Assembly: GCF_900100295.1 (NCBI RefSeq) | Contig: NZ_FNEV01000001.1 | Location: forward strand, 1 to 64,000 | Length of the DNA stretch: 64,000 nt | Direction of reading: 5' to 3' | From: Salimicrobium halophilum | Lineage (GTDB): Bacteria; Bacillota; Bacilli; Bacillales; Halobacillaceae | Shown: positions 1 to 10,174 of the stretch, in pieces | Position numbering within the stretch: the stretch's first letter is position 1 | Layout: each line of letters begins with the position of its first letter | Made by a program: the position numbers and the translations under genes | Notes under the pieces: model-generated | Told to the model about the DNA's origin: nothing | The model's database searches: none | Seen by the model: the letters and a program-made list of their open reading frames with translations, nothing else

Positions 1-42
1 CGAAAGCATTTTGTGATACAATAAAATAACTTGTGGAACGGC

Positions 43-93
43 ACCAACAGCCTTCTAAGCTGTAGGTCGTAGGTTCGAATCCTACTTGGGACG
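43..93 (+). pseudogene. 3' half of tRNA-Arg (anticodon UCU); probable attachment site
   Basis: The anticodon arm (stem 47-51/59-63, loop 52-58 with anticodon TCT at 54-56), variable loop (64-68), T arm (stem 69-73/81-85 around TTCGAAT) and the 3' acceptor strand TTGGGAC (86-92) are perfect. The 5' acceptor strand that should read GTCCCAA about 72 bases upstream, and a normal D arm, are missing: positions 1-42 are AT-rich and do not fold with the 3' half. No CCA is encoded. A tRNA 3' half followed by ordinary chromosome is the usual scar at the far end of an integrase-borne element, where the intact tRNA sits at the other end. The element itself would lie left of position 43, outside the window. 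Confidence 0.75.
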
Positions 94-100
94 CTTAATT

Positions 101-142
101 AAACGCTGAATCCTTTGTCAGACAAGGGGGTCAGCGTTTTTT
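101..142 (+). terminator. Intrinsic terminator after tRNA-Arg remnant
   Basis: A 9-bp stem AAACGCTGA / TCAGCGTTT (101-109/131-139) with a second paired segment inside is followed by a T-run. It would end the tRNA transcript and insulate the gene that follows. Confidence 0.85.
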
Positions 143-206
143 AATAATGGGATCTTTCTAGGAATAGAAGATTGTGCGTTTTTCTCAATTCGAAATAGAT
201 GTTTGA

Positions 207-212
207 TATAAT
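207..212 (+). promoter_or_regulatory. Probable -10 box of ysoA
   Basis: A perfect TATAAT lies 50 bases before the chosen ysoA start. The -35 region is weak (no good TTGACA match at 16-18 bp), so only the -10 element is supported. Confidence 0.45.
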
Positions 213-261
213 GAAAAACGGGCATACTTAAATAAATATGAACGCTTGGGAAGGGTGTAAT

Positions 262-1242
262 ATGGAAAACAACAAAGGAGAAGTCGTGCTGTTTCCGAAA
301 TTGAAGGAAAAATTGAGACACGAAGGACTGGAAGCTGTCAGGCATCACAAGTATGAAGAAGCGATCCAGTCGCTCGAGACACTGCTTCAGCATGAAGAAG
401 CCGATGATGAAGTGACGACCGGCCTTCTCATTGCCTGGGTCGGTGTAGGCGAGTATCAGAAAGCCGAAGAGGTTTGTCTCGATCGGATGAAGTTTTCCGA
501 GGGGAATTATTTTCAGTATCTACATATATACATAACGATTTTGTTCCATGATGGAAAGTATAAGGAATTGATGAGTCTCGTTGAAGAAGTGCTGGACCGT
601 GAGGATGTACCGCATGATGTAAGGACGCAACTGTGGCAGATGTATAAAGTGAGCAAGGATATCGAAGACAATCATAAGAAGGAAGAAGAACGTTCTCTTT
701 TTCAGGAATTACAGGAGGCTCTCGAGCAGGGGAACTTACATAGCCAGTGGAATCTCATAAAGAAACTGGAGTCTCATGCTTTAGACGGAAAGCAGGATTT
801 CCTCGAAGATCAGCTGACTAACGAAGAACTTCATCCCGTCATCAAGACGGCGGTGCTGGAATGGTTCCGGCATCAGGAAGTGAAAGGGGAGCTTAAAGTA
901 CATAAATTCGGCAAAACGATGACTTTCAAGCCGGAAGAGAATAATGCGCCGGGGAACCACTACATTCTGAAACATATAGAATTCCGTTTATCTTCCATAG
1001 AACAGAACCATCCGTCTATGTATGAGTTGATTGCGGTTATGCTTTATCGTTACATATATGTCCGTTACCCATTTCTTCCGACAGAGAAAGAAGTGCCACT
1101 GATCATCCAGGCACTCAAAGCGATCGGTTATGAGTATTTGCAATTGGAGCAGGCACCTAATAAAATAGAAGCGGAAATCGAGTCATACAAACAGGACATT
1201 GAAGTCGCAAATCAGCAATACCGGGCGATTACAGGCGAATGA
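262..1242 (+). CDS. ysoA: TPR-repeat protein, YsoA-like
   Basis: A soluble protein of 326 residues. The first 110 residues form helix-turn-helix repeats of TPR character (LEAVRHHKYEEAIQSLETLL, then GEYQKAEEVC). The rest is helical and charged with no recognised catalytic motif. Its position directly upstream of tig matches ysoA in Bacillus subtilis, a TPR protein of unknown function. I start at ATG 262 because GGAAGGGTG (249-257) sits just before it; the in-frame ATG at 238 has no ribosome site. Family and synteny support the name; the molecular role is not known. Confidence 0.8.
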   Translation: MENNKGEVVLFPKLKEKLRHEGLEAVRHHKYEEAIQSLETLLQHEEADDEVTTGLLIAWVGVGEYQKAEEVCLDRMKFSEGNYFQYLHIYITILFHDGKYKELMSLVEEVLDREDVPHDVRTQLWQMYKVSKDIEDNHKKEEERSLFQELQEALEQGNLHSQWNLIKKLESHALDGKQDFLEDQLTNEELHPVIKTAVLEWFRHQEVKGELKVHKFGKTMTFKPEENNAPGNHYILKHIEFRLSSIEQNHPSMYELIAVMLYRYIYVRYPFLPTEKEVPLIIQALKAIGYEYLQLEQAPNKIEAEIESYKQDIEVANQQYRAITGE

Positions 1243-1262
1243 GAGATTTGTGGCCGCTATTG

Positions 1263-1290
1263 TTGAAACGCGGTAACTTTATGTTATAAT
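1263..1290 (+). promoter_or_regulatory. Sigma-A promoter of tig
   Basis: TTGAAA (1263-1268), 16-bp spacer, TATAAT (1285-1290). It lies 84 bases before the tig start, with no terminator between, so tig has its own promoter. Confidence 0.75.
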
Positions 1291-1373
1291 GTAATGGTTG
1301 TAAATTAGATTCGTATACATGTATATCCAAGAATCATGTAAATAATGAAAACAAGACGTTGGAGGGACTTTCT

Positions 1374-2660
1374 ATGTCAGCGAAATGGGAAAAGAAAGAA
1401 GGCAATCAGGGGACTCTTACAGTAGAAGTATCTGCTGAAGAATTCGATAAGGCGCTAGATCAAGCGTTCAAAAAAGTGGTAAAGCAGGTGCAGGTACCTG
1501 GTTTCCGTAAAGGGAAAGTACCACGTAAAATCTTCGAAGGCCGCTTCGGTGTAGAAGCACTTTATCAGGATGCTCTTGATATCATCCTTCCGGAAAAATA
1601 CACAGAAGCTGTCCAGGAAACAGGCATCGAACCTGTAGATCAGCCTGATGTAGACGTGGATCAGATCGAAAAAGGCCAGCCACTTATCTTCACAGCGGAC
1701 GTTACAGTCAAGCCGGAAGTAGAGCTTGGCGAGTACAAAGGTCTTGAAGTAGAAGACGCGGACACGAACGTTACAGACGAAGATGTCGAAGAAGAGCTTA
1801 AGCGTCAGCAGGAGAACCAGGCGGAGCTTGTCGTCAAAGAAGAAGGCGAAATCGAAAATGGCGATACAGTCGTCATGGATTTCGAAGGCTTCGTTGATGG
1901 AGAAGCGTTCGAAGGTGGACAAGCAGATAACTATTCTCTGGAAATCGGATCCGGTACATTCATTCCAGGTTTCGAAGAACAGCTTCTAGGCAAAAAAGCC
2001 GGTGACGAAACGCAGGTGACGGTAACATTCCCTGAAGATTATCATGCAGAAGAGCTTGCCGGTAAAGAAGCGACATTCGAAGTGAAGATCCATGAAGTGA
2101 AAGGAAAAGAACTTCCTGAGCTTGATGATGAATTCGCGAAAGATGTCGACGAAGAAGTGGAATCTCTTGATGAACTCAAGAAGAAGACACGCGAGAACCT
2201 CGAGCAGCAGAAGCAACAGGAAGCTGAAAACCAGAAGCGTGAAACACTTGTAAACAAAGCGAGCGATAACGCATCTGTAGAAATCCCTGACGCAATGGTA
2301 GATTCCGAGCTTGATCGTATGATCAGCGAATTCGAACAGCGTCTGCAAATGCAGGGGATGACAAAAGAGATGTACTTCCAGTTCACAGGGCAGGACGATA
2401 ACCAGCTTCGCGAGCAAATGAAGGAAGATGCACAGAAGCGAGTGAAAACGAACATGACGCTTGAAGCGATCGCCCAAGCGGAAAATGTCGAAATCACGGA
2501 AGAAGATGTCGACAAAGAACTTGAGAACATGGCTTCCATGTATCAGACAGACATTGCCAACCTGAAACAGATGCTTGGTGGAAACACAGACATGGTCAAA
2601 GATGATCTGAAAATCCAAAAAGCGATTGACGTTCTGGAGCAGAACAGCAAAACGGTATAA
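1374..2660 (+). CDS. tig: Trigger factor, ribosome-bound chaperone / prolyl isomerase
   Basis: Trigger factor docks at the ribosomal exit tunnel and shields nascent chains. 428 residues, normal family length. The N-terminal ribosome-binding domain carries the signature GFRKGKVP (43-50). A central FKBP-type peptidyl-prolyl isomerase domain runs about 150-245 ([20 protein letters not shown], then [11 protein letters not shown]). The C-terminal helical arms (about 250-428) form the substrate cradle. The start is ATG 1374, 7 bases after GGAGGGA (1361-1367); an upstream in-frame TTG at 1359 overlaps that site and is unlikely. Monocistronic between its own promoter and a strong terminator. Confidence 0.97.
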   Translation: MSAKWEKKEGNQGTLTVEVSAEEFDKALDQAFKKVVKQVQVPGFRKGKVPRKIFEGRFGVEALYQDALDIILPEKYTEAVQETGIEPVDQPDVDVDQIEKGQPLIFTADVTVKPEVELGEYKGLEVEDADTNVTDEDVEEELKRQQENQAELVVKEEGEIENGDTVVMDFEGFVDGEAFEGGQADNYSLEIGSGTFIPGFEEQLLGKKAGDETQVTVTFPEDYHAEELAGKEATFEVKIHEVKGKELPELDDEFAKDVDEEVESLDELKKKTRENLEQQKQQEAENQKRETLVNKASDNASVEIPDAMVDSELDRMISEFEQRLQMQGMTKEMYFQFTGQDDNQLREQMKEDAQKRVKTNMTLEAIAQAENVEITEEDVDKELENMASMYQTDIANLKQMLGGNTDMVKDDLKIQKAIDVLEQNSKTV

Positions 2661-2668
2661 CTTATAAT

Positions 2669-2699
2669 AAACAAGGTGGGGGCTCTCCCACCTTGTTTT
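2669..2699 (+). terminator. Intrinsic terminator of tig
   Basis: Near-perfect hairpin AAACAAGGTGGG / CCCACCTTGTTTT with a short loop and a T-rich tail. Being almost symmetrical, it could act on either strand. Confidence 0.9.
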
Positions 2700-2788
2700 C
2701 TCATATCGTTTGCAATTTCAGAAAGAAACGTCATACTATAAATACAGTGCGCTACCCGAACATACATATAAGATATACAGCTTAGCGT

Positions 2789-2817
2789 TTGACTTATTTT
2801 CCTGCTCTCTACATAAT
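2789..2817 (+). promoter_or_regulatory. Probable sigma-A promoter of clpX
   Basis: TTGACT (2789-2794), 17-bp spacer, CATAAT (2812-2817). A second candidate is an extended -10, TGGTATGAT (2875-2883), closer to the gene. Either would drive clpX independently of tig. Confidence 0.55.
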
Positions 2818-2936
2818 AATAAGTGATGCAAGGTAAGAAATAATTGCCTATTACTTTTTTATTCTCGAGTTATTTGGTATGATAAGCGAAAGAAAGTGCG
2901 GATAGCCTTGGCATCATTTCGGAAAGGGTGACAGTA

Positions 2937-4208
2937 ATGTTTAAATTTAATGAAGAGAAAGGCCAGCTTAAGTGCTCGTTTTGTGGCAAGAGCCAGGATC
3001 AGGTACGTAAGCTTGTAGCCGGACCTGGTGTATATATTTGTGACGAGTGTATTGAACTTTGTACAGAAATCGTAGAAGAGGAACTCGGAAACGAAGAGGA
3101 AACGGAATTCAAAGAAGTTCCTAAGCCTCAGGAAATCCGTACGATTCTCAATGATTACGTAATTGGTCAGGAGCAGGCGAAGAAGAACTTGTCGGTTGCT
3201 GTATATAACCATTATAAACGTATCAATACGACAACTTCGAAGAATGATGAAGTGGAACTCGCGAAGAGTAACATCCTTATGCTCGGACCGACCGGTAGCG
3301 GTAAGACGCTTCTTGCACAGACTCTGGCAAGAATACTGAACGTTCCTTTCGCTATCGCTGATGCTACTTCCCTTACGGAAGCCGGTTATGTCGGTGAAGA
3401 CGTAGAGAATATCATCCTTAAGCTTATTCAAGCTGCGGATTATGATGTAGAAAAAGCGGAGAAAGGTATCATTTATATCGATGAGATCGATAAAGTGGCC
3501 CGTAAATCCGAGAACCCGTCCATTACCCGGGACGTCTCCGGAGAAGGTGTCCAGCAGGCGCTTCTCAAGATTCTTGAAGGAACTCAGGCTAGCGTACCTC
3601 CACAAGGTGGACGTAAGCATCCTCATCAAGAATTCATCCAGATCGATACGACGAACATCCTGTTCATCGTAGGTGGAGCGTTTGATGGTATCGATCAGAT
3701 CATCAAACGTCGTCTGGGACGTAAAGTCATCGGTTTCGGCTCGGAACAGTCCAAGTCTGATGCGGAGAAGCAGGAACTTCTTACAAAAGTGCTTCCTGAA
3801 GACTTGCTCAGCTACGGGTTGATTCCTGAATTCATCGGACGTCTTCCGGTCATCGGAAGTCTCGAGCAGCTGGATGAAGATGCGCTCGTAGATATCCTTA
3901 CACAGCCGAAGAACGCGCTTGTGAAGCAATATCAGAAGCTTCTTGATATCGATAATGTGGAGCTTGAATTCGAAGATGAGGCGCTACGTGAAATTTCCCG
4001 TCTCGCTATCGAACGTAAGACCGGTGCCCGTGGTCTTCGTTCCATCATCGAAGGCATCATGCTCGATGTCATGTTCGATCTTCCTTCAAGAGATGATATC
4101 GAGAAATGTGTCATAACAAAAGAAACGGTACAGATGGAAGGCGGCCGTCCTCGTCTCATCTTGACGGATGGTACGGTGGAAGAACCGAAAAGTCCAAAAA
4201 GTGCCTGA
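2937..4208 (+). CDS. clpX: ATP-dependent Clp protease, unfoldase subunit ClpX
   Basis: AAA+ hexamer that unfolds tagged proteins and feeds them to ClpP. 423 residues. A zinc-binding domain has cysteines 13, 16, 35 and 38. Walker A is GPTGSGKT (117-124), the pore loop GYVG (150-153), Walker B IIYIDEID, the ClpP-docking IGF loop is present (KVIGFG), and the sensor-2 motif GARGLR lies near the C-terminus. The start ATG 2937 follows GGAAAGGG by 8 bases and gives the usual family N-terminus MFKFNEEKG. ClpP is not in this window. Confidence 0.98.
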   Translation: MFKFNEEKGQLKCSFCGKSQDQVRKLVAGPGVYICDECIELCTEIVEEELGNEEETEFKEVPKPQEIRTILNDYVIGQEQAKKNLSVAVYNHYKRINTTTSKNDEVELAKSNILMLGPTGSGKTLLAQTLARILNVPFAIADATSLTEAGYVGEDVENIILKLIQAADYDVEKAEKGIIYIDEIDKVARKSENPSITRDVSGEGVQQALLKILEGTQASVPPQGGRKHPHQEFIQIDTTNILFIVGGAFDGIDQIIKRRLGRKVIGFGSEQSKSDAEKQELLTKVLPEDLLSYGLIPEFIGRLPVIGSLEQLDEDALVDILTQPKNALVKQYQKLLDIDNVELEFEDEALREISRLAIERKTGARGLRSIIEGIMLDVMFDLPSRDDIEKCVITKETVQMEGGRPRLILTDGTVEEPKSPKSA

Positions 4209-4222
4209 GTCCTCAGGTGATA

Positions 4223-4262
4223 AAGAGCTTAGCCGCGCTAGAGTAAGCGCGGCTTCTCTTTT
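4223..4262 (+). terminator. Intrinsic terminator between clpX and lon
   Basis: Stem AGCCGCGCT / AGCGCGGCT extended by AAGAG/CTCTT and followed by T-rich sequence. The 90 bases after it, before lon, hold no gene; B. subtilis has lonB at this place. Confidence 0.85.
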
Positions 4263-4351
4263 ACCTTTTTTTCTGGAAATAGCTACATCACGGATACATA
4301 ATCTTAGAAACGATTAATAACAATAGGAAGAGAAAGTCGGAGGTGCACGTA

Positions 4352-6685
4352 ATGGCAGATAAACAGTTGATAACCTATCCTCTTTTGCCGCTCAGAGGAT
4401 TGCTTGTCTATCCTTCCATGGTCCTTCACCTGGATGTGGGACGGGAGAAATCCGTAAGAGCTCTTGAAGAAGCGATGCTTGACGATAATCATGTTATGTT
4501 AATTGCACAAAAAGAAACGAATATTGATGAACCCCAAAGTGAAGATTTGTTCGACATCGGTACCATAGCTCTTGTAAAACAAATGGTCAAACTTCCGAAT
4601 GGTACCCACCGCGTGCTCGTGGAAGGTGTAGACAGAGCAGAAGTGGAAGGTATCAAAGAAAATGACGAGTTCTTCGAAGCGGTCGTTGCCAAGTTGGAGG
4701 ACGTACATGGGGATCAGAATGAAGAAGAGGCACTTATGCGTACGCTATTGGAACAATTCGAGAAGTACGTGAAAATCTCGAAGAAAGTGACTCAGGAAAC
4801 GTATAACACCCTTTCAGATATCGATGATCCTTCCCATCTTGCTGACATGGTCGCTTCCCATCTGCCCATCAAAGTAAAAGAGAAGCAGGAAATCCTCGAG
4901 ATCTATGAAGTGAAGCAGCGTCTTCAGCGGATTATCGACATCATCGGTAATGAAAGAGAAGTATTGCAGATCGAACAGAAAATCGGCCAGCGAGTGAAGA
5001 AGTCGATGGAACGGACCCAGAAGGAATACTATCTTCGTGAACAGATGAAGGCTATTCAGAATGAGCTCGGAGATAAAGACGGAAAATCCGGGGAAGTGGC
5101 TGAACTCAAAGAAAAGATCGAGAATGCGAATATGCCGGAAAGAGTGGAGCTCGTCGCTCTCAAAGAACTGAGAAGGTACGAAAAGATACCTCAAAGCTCA
5201 GCCGAGAGCTCCGTCATCCGTAACTACATCGAATGGCTCGTCGTACTGCCGTGGACGACGGAAACGGAAGATAACCTGGACGTCCCTCATGCGGAAAAGA
5301 TTCTGGATGAAGACCACTACGGTCTTGAACAGGTGAAGGAACGCGTCCTTGAATACCTGGCTGTGCAGCAGTTGACTCAGTCCATCAAGGGGCCGATTCT
5401 TTGTCTGGTCGGCCCACCAGGGGTCGGGAAAACGTCTCTGGCGAAATCCATTGCTAGAGCAGTCAACCGGAACTTCGTGCGTATTTCTTTGGGTGGTGTA
5501 CGGGATGAAGCGGAAATCCGCGGTCATAGACGTACATACATCGGAGCGATGCCGGGACGGATCATTCAGGGAATGAAGCGTGGGGAGACGATCAATCCCG
5601 TATTTCTTCTGGATGAAATAGATAAGATGGCAAGCGACTTCAGAGGAGACCCTTCCTCTGCGATGCTTGAAGTCCTCGATCCTGAACAGAACTCTACGTT
5701 CAGCGACCATTTCATCGAAGAAACGTATGACCTGTCCAATGTGCTATTCATAGCGACGGCCAATACCATGTCGACGATACCCGGGCCGCTGATGGACCGT
5801 ATGGAAGTCATACAGATTGCAGGATATACCGAGGTCGAGAAGCTGCATATCGCGAAGGAGCACCTCCTGAACAAACAGATCAAGGAGAACGGACTGAAGA
5901 AGAGTCAGATCCAGGTCCGCGATGATGCGCTGTTGAAACTGATCCGCCGTTATACGAAAGAAGCAGGTGTGCGTGGCCTGGAGAGAGAGATCGCTAATAT
6001 CTGTCGTAAGGCTGCTAAAGTCATCGTTTCCGGAGAGAAGAAGCGGGTGATTGTAACCGAGAAGATGGTGGAAGAACTGATCGGTCGTCCTAAGTTCCGC
6101 TATGGTCAGGCAGAGCTTGAAGATCAGGTCGGAGCCGCTACAGGTCTCGCTTATACAGCCGCCGGCGGTGACACCCTATCCATCGAAGTTTCCATTTCCC
6201 CTGGTAAAGGGAATCTGACGCTTACCGGGAAACTTGGAGACGTGATGAAAGAGTCGGCTCAGGCAGCATTCAGTTACATCCGCTCTCGGGCAGATGAGCT
6301 GAAGATCGATCATGATTTCGTCGAGAAGAACGATATCCATATCCACGTTCCGGCAGGGGCTACGCCGAAAGATGGACCTTCCGCAGGTATTACGATGGCG
6401 ACGGCTCTCGTTTCTGCGTTGACAGGCAGAGCTGTATCCCGGGAAGTGGGGATGACGGGAGAAATCACGCTTCGTGGACGTGTGTTGCCGATCGGTGGCC
6501 TGAAGCAGAAAGCATTGAGTGCCCACCGTGCCGGATTGACTAAGATCATCATCCCTGCAGAAAACAACAAAGACCTTGAGGATATTCCTGATAGTGTAAG
6601 GGAAGGGCTGACCTTCATTCCTGTCAAACACTTGGATGAAGTCCTGGAGGTAGCATTGATAGGTGAGACGAATGAGAGTTCATAG
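4352..6685 (+). CDS. lon: ATP-dependent protease LonA
   Basis: Cytosolic Lon protease degrading damaged and regulatory proteins. 777 residues: N-terminal substrate-binding domain (about 1-210) with coiled coil (about 215-270), AAA+ module with Walker A GPPGVGKT (354-361) and Walker [11 protein letters not shown], and a C-terminal Ser-Lys protease domain with Ser677 (GPSAG) and Lys720 (GLKQK). The start ATG 4352 is 6-7 bases after GGAGGTG; the upstream GTG 4343 overlaps that ribosome site. The stop lies 14 bases inside the next gene, so lon and engB are translationally coupled. No CtsR or HrcA operator was recognised upstream. Confidence 0.97.
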   Translation: MADKQLITYPLLPLRGLLVYPSMVLHLDVGREKSVRALEEAMLDDNHVMLIAQKETNIDEPQSEDLFDIGTIALVKQMVKLPNGTHRVLVEGVDRAEVEGIKENDEFFEAVVAKLEDVHGDQNEEEALMRTLLEQFEKYVKISKKVTQETYNTLSDIDDPSHLADMVASHLPIKVKEKQEILEIYEVKQRLQRIIDIIGNEREVLQIEQKIGQRVKKSMERTQKEYYLREQMKAIQNELGDKDGKSGEVAELKEKIENANMPERVELVALKELRRYEKIPQSSAESSVIRNYIEWLVVLPWTTETEDNLDVPHAEKILDEDHYGLEQVKERVLEYLAVQQLTQSIKGPILCLVGPPGVGKTSLAKSIARAVNRNFVRISLGGVRDEAEIRGHRRTYIGAMPGRIIQGMKRGETINPVFLLDEIDKMASDFRGDPSSAMLEVLDPEQNSTFSDHFIEETYDLSNVLFIATANTMSTIPGPLMDRMEVIQIAGYTEVEKLHIAKEHLLNKQIKENGLKKSQIQVRDDALLKLIRRYTKEAGVRGLEREIANICRKAAKVIVSGEKKRVIVTEKMVEELIGRPKFRYGQAELEDQVGAATGLAYTAAGGDTLSIEVSISPGKGNLTLTGKLGDVMKESAQAAFSYIRSRADELKIDHDFVEKNDIHIHVPAGATPKDGPSAGITMATALVSALTGRAVSREVGMTGEITLRGRVLPIGGLKQKALSAHRAGLTKIIIPAENNKDLEDIPDSVREGLTFIPVKHLDEVLEVALIGETNESS

Positions 6686-7259
6686 TGCAGATATCGTGAT
6701 AAGTGCCGTAAGTAAAAAGCAGTATCCGACGGATCAGATTCCTGAGATCGCTCTAGCGGGGCGATCCAATGTCGGAAAATCGTCGTTCATCAATAATATG
6801 ATTCAGCGTAAGAATCTGGCTCGTACCTCCCAGAAGCCTGGAAAAACGCAGACGCTCAACTTCTATATCATCAATGATGCGTTTCATTTCGTGGACGTTC
6901 CTGGTTACGGCTATGCGAAAGTATCCAAGAAGGAGCGTGCCAAGTGGGGGAAGATGATGGATGAGTACTTCGGGGAGCGGGAGCAGCTTGTTTCCGCTGT
7001 GCTCGTCGTAGATCTGAGACATGAACCGACAGACGAAGACTGTATGATGTACGATTACTTCAAATATTACGATCTGCCGGTGACCATCATCGCGACGAAG
7101 ATGGACAAGGTGAAAAAAGGGAAACGACCGGCTCAGGAAAAGCTGATCCGGGAAGTGCTCGAAGTGGAAGAGGAAGATCCGCTCATCCTTTTCTCTGCGG
7201 AAACCGGAGAAGGTAAAGATGAAGCTTGGAAGTCCCTACGCTCGCATTTGAAAATGTAG
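6672..7259 (+). CDS. engB: Ribosome biogenesis GTP-binding protein EngB (YsxC)
   Basis: TrmE-Era-EngA-EngB-Septin-like GTPase needed for assembly of the 50S ribosomal subunit. 195 residues. G1 is GRSNVGKSS (30-38), G3 DVPGYGYA, G4 TKMDK; the G2 segment follows G1 with the typical [12 protein letters not shown]. The start ATG 6672 (inside the lon 3' end) is preceded by GGTGAG and gives the family-typical N-terminus. A GTG at 6663 is possible but has no better site. It is the last gene of the lon operon; a terminator follows at once. Confidence 0.96.
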   Translation: MRVHSADIVISAVSKKQYPTDQIPEIALAGRSNVGKSSFINNMIQRKNLARTSQKPGKTQTLNFYIINDAFHFVDVPGYGYAKVSKKERAKWGKMMDEYFGEREQLVSAVLVVDLRHEPTDEDCMMYDYFKYYDLPVTIIATKMDKVKKGKRPAQEKLIREVLEVEEEDPLILFSAETGEGKDEAWKSLRSHLKM

Positions 7260-7262
7260 CAG

Positions 7263-7292
7263 AAACTCCTCTCTCTACGGGAGGGGTTTTCT
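7263..7292 (+). terminator. Intrinsic terminator of lon-engB
   Basis: Stem AAACTCCTC / GAGGGGTTT (9 bp with one G-T pair) and a T-rich tail. It ends 26 bases before the next start codon. Confidence 0.85.
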
Positions 7293-7317
7293 CTTTATTT
7301 GGAAAGGAGAGGAAAGC

Positions 7318-8052
7318 GTGTCACAAATCATCAACGTCGAAAAGTTGAACAAGTCGTTCGGAGACTTACACGTATTGAAAGACATCGACTTCGAAGTCCA
7401 GGAAGGGGAAGTGGTCGTTCTGATCGGCGCCAGCGGGTCAGGGAAGAGTACGCTACTGCGCTGCCTGAACTTCCTCGAGATGAAAGACAGTGGGGATATT
7501 TCTCTCCATGGAAGCCTGGTGGATAGCAGAAAAGATAAATTGAATGAAGTAAGACAGAATATAGGGATGGTGTTTCAGCATTTTCATCTGTTTCCGCATA
7601 AAACGGTGCTGGAGAACATCATGGAAGCGCCTGTGCAGGTAAAGAAGCTGAATAAAAAGCAGGCGAAAGAAACGGCGGAAGATCTCTTGAATAAAGTGGG
7701 ACTTGAAGACAAAGGGAATGTCTTCCCGAGTCGTTTGTCAGGAGGACAGAAGCAGCGCGTGGCTATCGCAAGAGCACTGGCGATGAATCCTTCCATCATG
7801 CTCTTTGACGAACCGACATCAGCGCTTGACCCTGAACTCGTAGGTGAAGTGCTTCATACAATGAAGACGCTCGCGAAGGAGGGGATGACGATGGTCGTCG
7901 TCACCCATGAGATGCGTTTCGCAAAAGAAGTGGCAGATCGTGTCGTTTACATGCATGACGGCAGAGTCGTGGAAGAGGGAACTCCAGAGGAAATATTCGA
8001 GAACCCGAAAGAAGAACGCACGAAACAATTCCTGCAATCCATGTACGTTTAG
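7318..8052 (+). CDS. Amino-acid ABC transporter ATP-binding protein (GlnQ/HisP family)
   Basis: Cytosolic ATPase subunit of a polar amino-acid importer. 244 residues. Walker [10 protein letters not shown] (37-45), Q-loop in [12 protein letters not shown], signature LSGGQKQR, Walker B IMLFDEP with D-loop SALDP, switch His in VTHEM. The start is GTG 7318 after AAAGGAGAGG. No permease or substrate-binding protein gene is adjacent, which is unusual because this family is nearly always in an operon with both. It may serve a transporter encoded elsewhere. It breaks the engB-hemA order seen in Bacillus, so it is probably an insertion. Substrate unknown. Confidence 0.85.
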   Translation: MSQIINVEKLNKSFGDLHVLKDIDFEVQEGEVVVLIGASGSGKSTLLRCLNFLEMKDSGDISLHGSLVDSRKDKLNEVRQNIGMVFQHFHLFPHKTVLENIMEAPVQVKKLNKKQAKETAEDLLNKVGLEDKGNVFPSRLSGGQKQRVAIARALAMNPSIMLFDEPTSALDPELVGEVLHTMKTLAKEGMTMVVVTHEMRFAKEVADRVVYMHDGRVVEEGTPEEIFENPKEERTKQFLQSMYV

Positions 8053-8080
8053 ACAGCCGACTCACGGCTGTCTTATTTTT
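8052..8080. terminator. Terminator shared by convergent genes
   Basis: Stem GACAGCCG (8052-8059) / CGGCTGTC (8065-8072) followed by TTATTTTT. It starts inside the stop codon of the ABC ATPase gene and ends within the 3' end of the opposing membrane-protein gene. Confidence 0.8.
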
Positions 8081-8540
8081 GTTGATAGAAGTAGTAGCCT
8101 GCTAGCAGCAGGAATAGAATGCTGTAATAGGTTTCTATGTACCGGATGATCGTGGGAACGAAAAAGAACAACGATTCAATCGCAGGAATGAATAGAATGC
8201 CCAGGCCGATCGCTATAGGAATGATTGCGATCTTCTGTTTTCTTGCAAGAGCCAGAGCAACCCCGATGTAGATGATATACACCCCCCAGTGCGTGGGCCA
8301 TATCCCTATGTTTGCTTCCGTATAGTTCTGCCATAAAACGAGAAGAAGGAAAGAGGAGAAAAATGCCAGGATTTCATCTCTTGCCCGTCTCGCGTGAATG
8401 AATAATCCAATAAAAAGAAAGAGTAGCAAAGACCCGTTGATTCCCCAATTCTGTATGACCGGAATGGGGATCTGCTCCAGGAAAAAATGGAGCCCGACTG
8501 CAGATAATATGATGGCCAGTAGAAAATAATACCGTTTCAT
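8073..8540 (-). CDS. Small multi-pass membrane protein, function unknown
   Basis: 155 residues with about five or six hydrophobic helices (near 5-22, 33-50, 58-70, 83-100, 104-122, 132-151), a positively charged cytoplasmic loop (HARRARDE) and a short basic C-terminus. No enzymatic motif is visible and I do not recognise the family. The start on the minus strand follows GAGAGG by 8 bases. It is convergent with the orphan ABC ATPase and has no partner gene. The transmembrane profile, the ribosome site and the shared terminator argue that it is real. Confidence 0.65.
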   Translation of the reverse strand: MKRYYFLLAIILSAVGLHFFLEQIPIPVIQNWGINGSLLLFLFIGLFIHARRARDEILAFFSSFLLLVLWQNYTEANIGIWPTHWGVYIIYIGVALALARKQKIAIIPIAIGLGILFIPAIESLFFFVPTIIRYIETYYSILFLLLAGYYFYQQK

Positions 8541-8725
8541 GAGAAGAACCTCTCTTCCTGAAGTGTAATTTTCTTGTGAAATGGGAATGCTTTTGATATA
8601 TTACATACAGAGCTTATTTAAATTAATTCTAATCTGATAGTGAATTTTTTGAATCTTCCCTACCATCGTATCATAACACCTTCATATTCTGTTCAAAAAA
8701 TTGGTCTAACAACGACGAATATTCG

Positions 8726-8734
8726 TGTTATAAT
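8726..8734 (+). promoter_or_regulatory. Extended -10 promoter of the hem operon
   Basis: TGTTATAAT is an extended -10 (TGn then TATAAT at 8729-8734), 52 bases before the hemA start. The nearest -35-like TTGGTC (8701-8706) is 22 bp away, too far for a normal spacer. The TTATAAT resembles one half of a PerR box, but the second half is not there. Confidence 0.5.
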
Positions 8735-8786
8735 AGTAGGGATGAACTTGTGATAAGGTACGGGAAACATGATGGGGGTATATGTT

Positions 8787-10160
8787 ATGCATATGTTAGC
8801 TGTAAGTATAAACTACCGCACCGCCCCTCTTGCTGTCCGGGAAAAATTAACGTTTTCTGAAGCGGATCATGCTGAAGCGATGAAAGCTTTGAATAACCAG
8901 AAAAGCATTCTGGAAAACGTCATATTATCCACCTGTAACCGCACAGAAATCTATGTAGTGGCGGACCAGTTACATACGGGACGTTATTACATCAAAGACT
9001 TTCTGGAGCAGTGGTTCGGGCTAGAGAAGCAGGAGTTCTCGCCGCATCTGATTGTATATGAAGCAGACGGCGCAATGGAACATTTGATGAGGGTTACGGC
9101 AGGCCTGGATTCTATGGTTTTGGGGGAAACCCAGATTCTCGGGCAAGTGAAGCAGGCTTTTCAATCATCTCAAGACTCCGGGACAACCGGTACAGTCTTC
9201 AATCAATTGTTCAAGCAGGCGATCACTATGGCCAAGAGAGGTCATAAGGACACGGGAATCGGGGAAAATGCCGTTTCCGTAAGTTATGCAGCGGTTGAAC
9301 TATCGAAGAAAATCTTCGGTGAATTAAAAGATAAGCACGTAGCGATCATCGGTGCTGGGAAAATGGGTGAACTGGCTGCGAAGAACCTTCACGGTTTCGG
9401 CGTAGGTGAGGTTACGGTACTGAACCGCACGCTTGAAAAAGCAGAGACAGTAGCCGAACAGTTTTCCGGCAAAGCAGGGACGATGGCTTCTCTCGATGAG
9501 CTTCTTCAGCGCGCGGATATCGTGATCAGTTCTACAGGTTCTGATCAGTACGTCGTCACCAAAGAGATGGTGGACAGAGCGCATAAGAGAAGAAAGGGGA
9601 AACCTTTATTCTTTGTGGATATTGCTGTGCCGCGCGATCTGGATCCTGCCATTGCAGATCTTGAAAGCATGTTTCTTTATGATATCGATGACCTGCAGGG
9701 AATCGTGGATGAGAACCTCGCCGAAAGGAAAAAGGCTGCTGAAGCGATCGAACTGATCATCGAACAGGAAATCGTCGAATTCAAAGAATGGTTGCAGACC
9801 CTCGGCGTTGTTCCGGTAATTTCCGCTCTTCGCCAAAAAGCACTCGGCATTCAGGCAGAAACGATGGAAAGCATCGAACGCAAGCTTCCTGAATTGACTG
9901 ACCGTGAAAAAAAAGTTTTGAACAAACACACGAAGAGTATCGTGAACCAGCTTCTCAAAGAACCGATTACGCAGGCGAAAGAGCTTGCCAATGAACCTGG
10001 AGCAGAAGAATCTCTCCAATTGCTCACACAAATCTTCGGTATCGAGGAAGAAGTGGAACAGCAAATAAAAAAGCAGGAAGAGAAAAATAACCACGCCGCA
10101 AAGGTCGATGAGGAAGGGACGTTGTCCTTTCCCGCGTTACAACAGATGACACAGGCATAA
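8787..10160 (+). CDS. hemA: Glutamyl-tRNA reductase
   Basis: Reduces glutamyl-tRNA(Glu) to glutamate-1-semialdehyde, the first committed step of haem synthesis by the C5 route. 457 residues. The catalytic cysteine is Cys50 in STCNRTE; the Rossmann NADPH domain starts with [10 protein letters not shown] near residue 190; the C-terminal dimerisation helix follows. I start at ATG 8787, 8 bases after GGGGG (8774-8778), which matches the usual N-terminus; ATGs at 8769 and 8772 lie upstream of or inside that site. First gene of an uninterrupted hemAXCDBL operon. Confidence 0.96.
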   Translation: MHMLAVSINYRTAPLAVREKLTFSEADHAEAMKALNNQKSILENVILSTCNRTEIYVVADQLHTGRYYIKDFLEQWFGLEKQEFSPHLIVYEADGAMEHLMRVTAGLDSMVLGETQILGQVKQAFQSSQDSGTTGTVFNQLFKQAITMAKRGHKDTGIGENAVSVSYAAVELSKKIFGELKDKHVAIIGAGKMGELAAKNLHGFGVGEVTVLNRTLEKAETVAEQFSGKAGTMASLDELLQRADIVISSTGSDQYVVTKEMVDRAHKRRKGKPLFFVDIAVPRDLDPAIADLESMFLYDIDDLQGIVDENLAERKKAAEAIELIIEQEIVEFKEWLQTLGVVPVISALRQKALGIQAETMESIERKLPELTDREKKVLNKHTKSIVNQLLKEPITQAKELANEPGAEESLQLLTQIFGIEEEVEQQIKKQEEKNNHAAKVDEEGTLSFPALQQMTQA

Positions 10161-10174
10161 AAGGTGGACAACCT

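Noticed and set aside
1-93. Intact tRNA-Arg gene
   Set aside because: The 5' acceptor strand and D arm cannot be found at the required distance; only the 3' half is tRNA.
2859-3929. Long open frame of 356 codons antisense to clpX
   Set aside because: It mirrors the clpX codon pattern, has no ribosome site, and its translation resembles no protein. clpX is certain.
7299-7526. Basic 75-codon open frame overlapping the ABC ATPase start
   Set aside because: Low-complexity Arg-rich translation in another frame of a well-supported gene.
8723-8745. PerR box at the hemA promoter
   Set aside because: Only one half-site TTATAAT is present; the symmetrical half is missing, and the match is explained by the -10 element.
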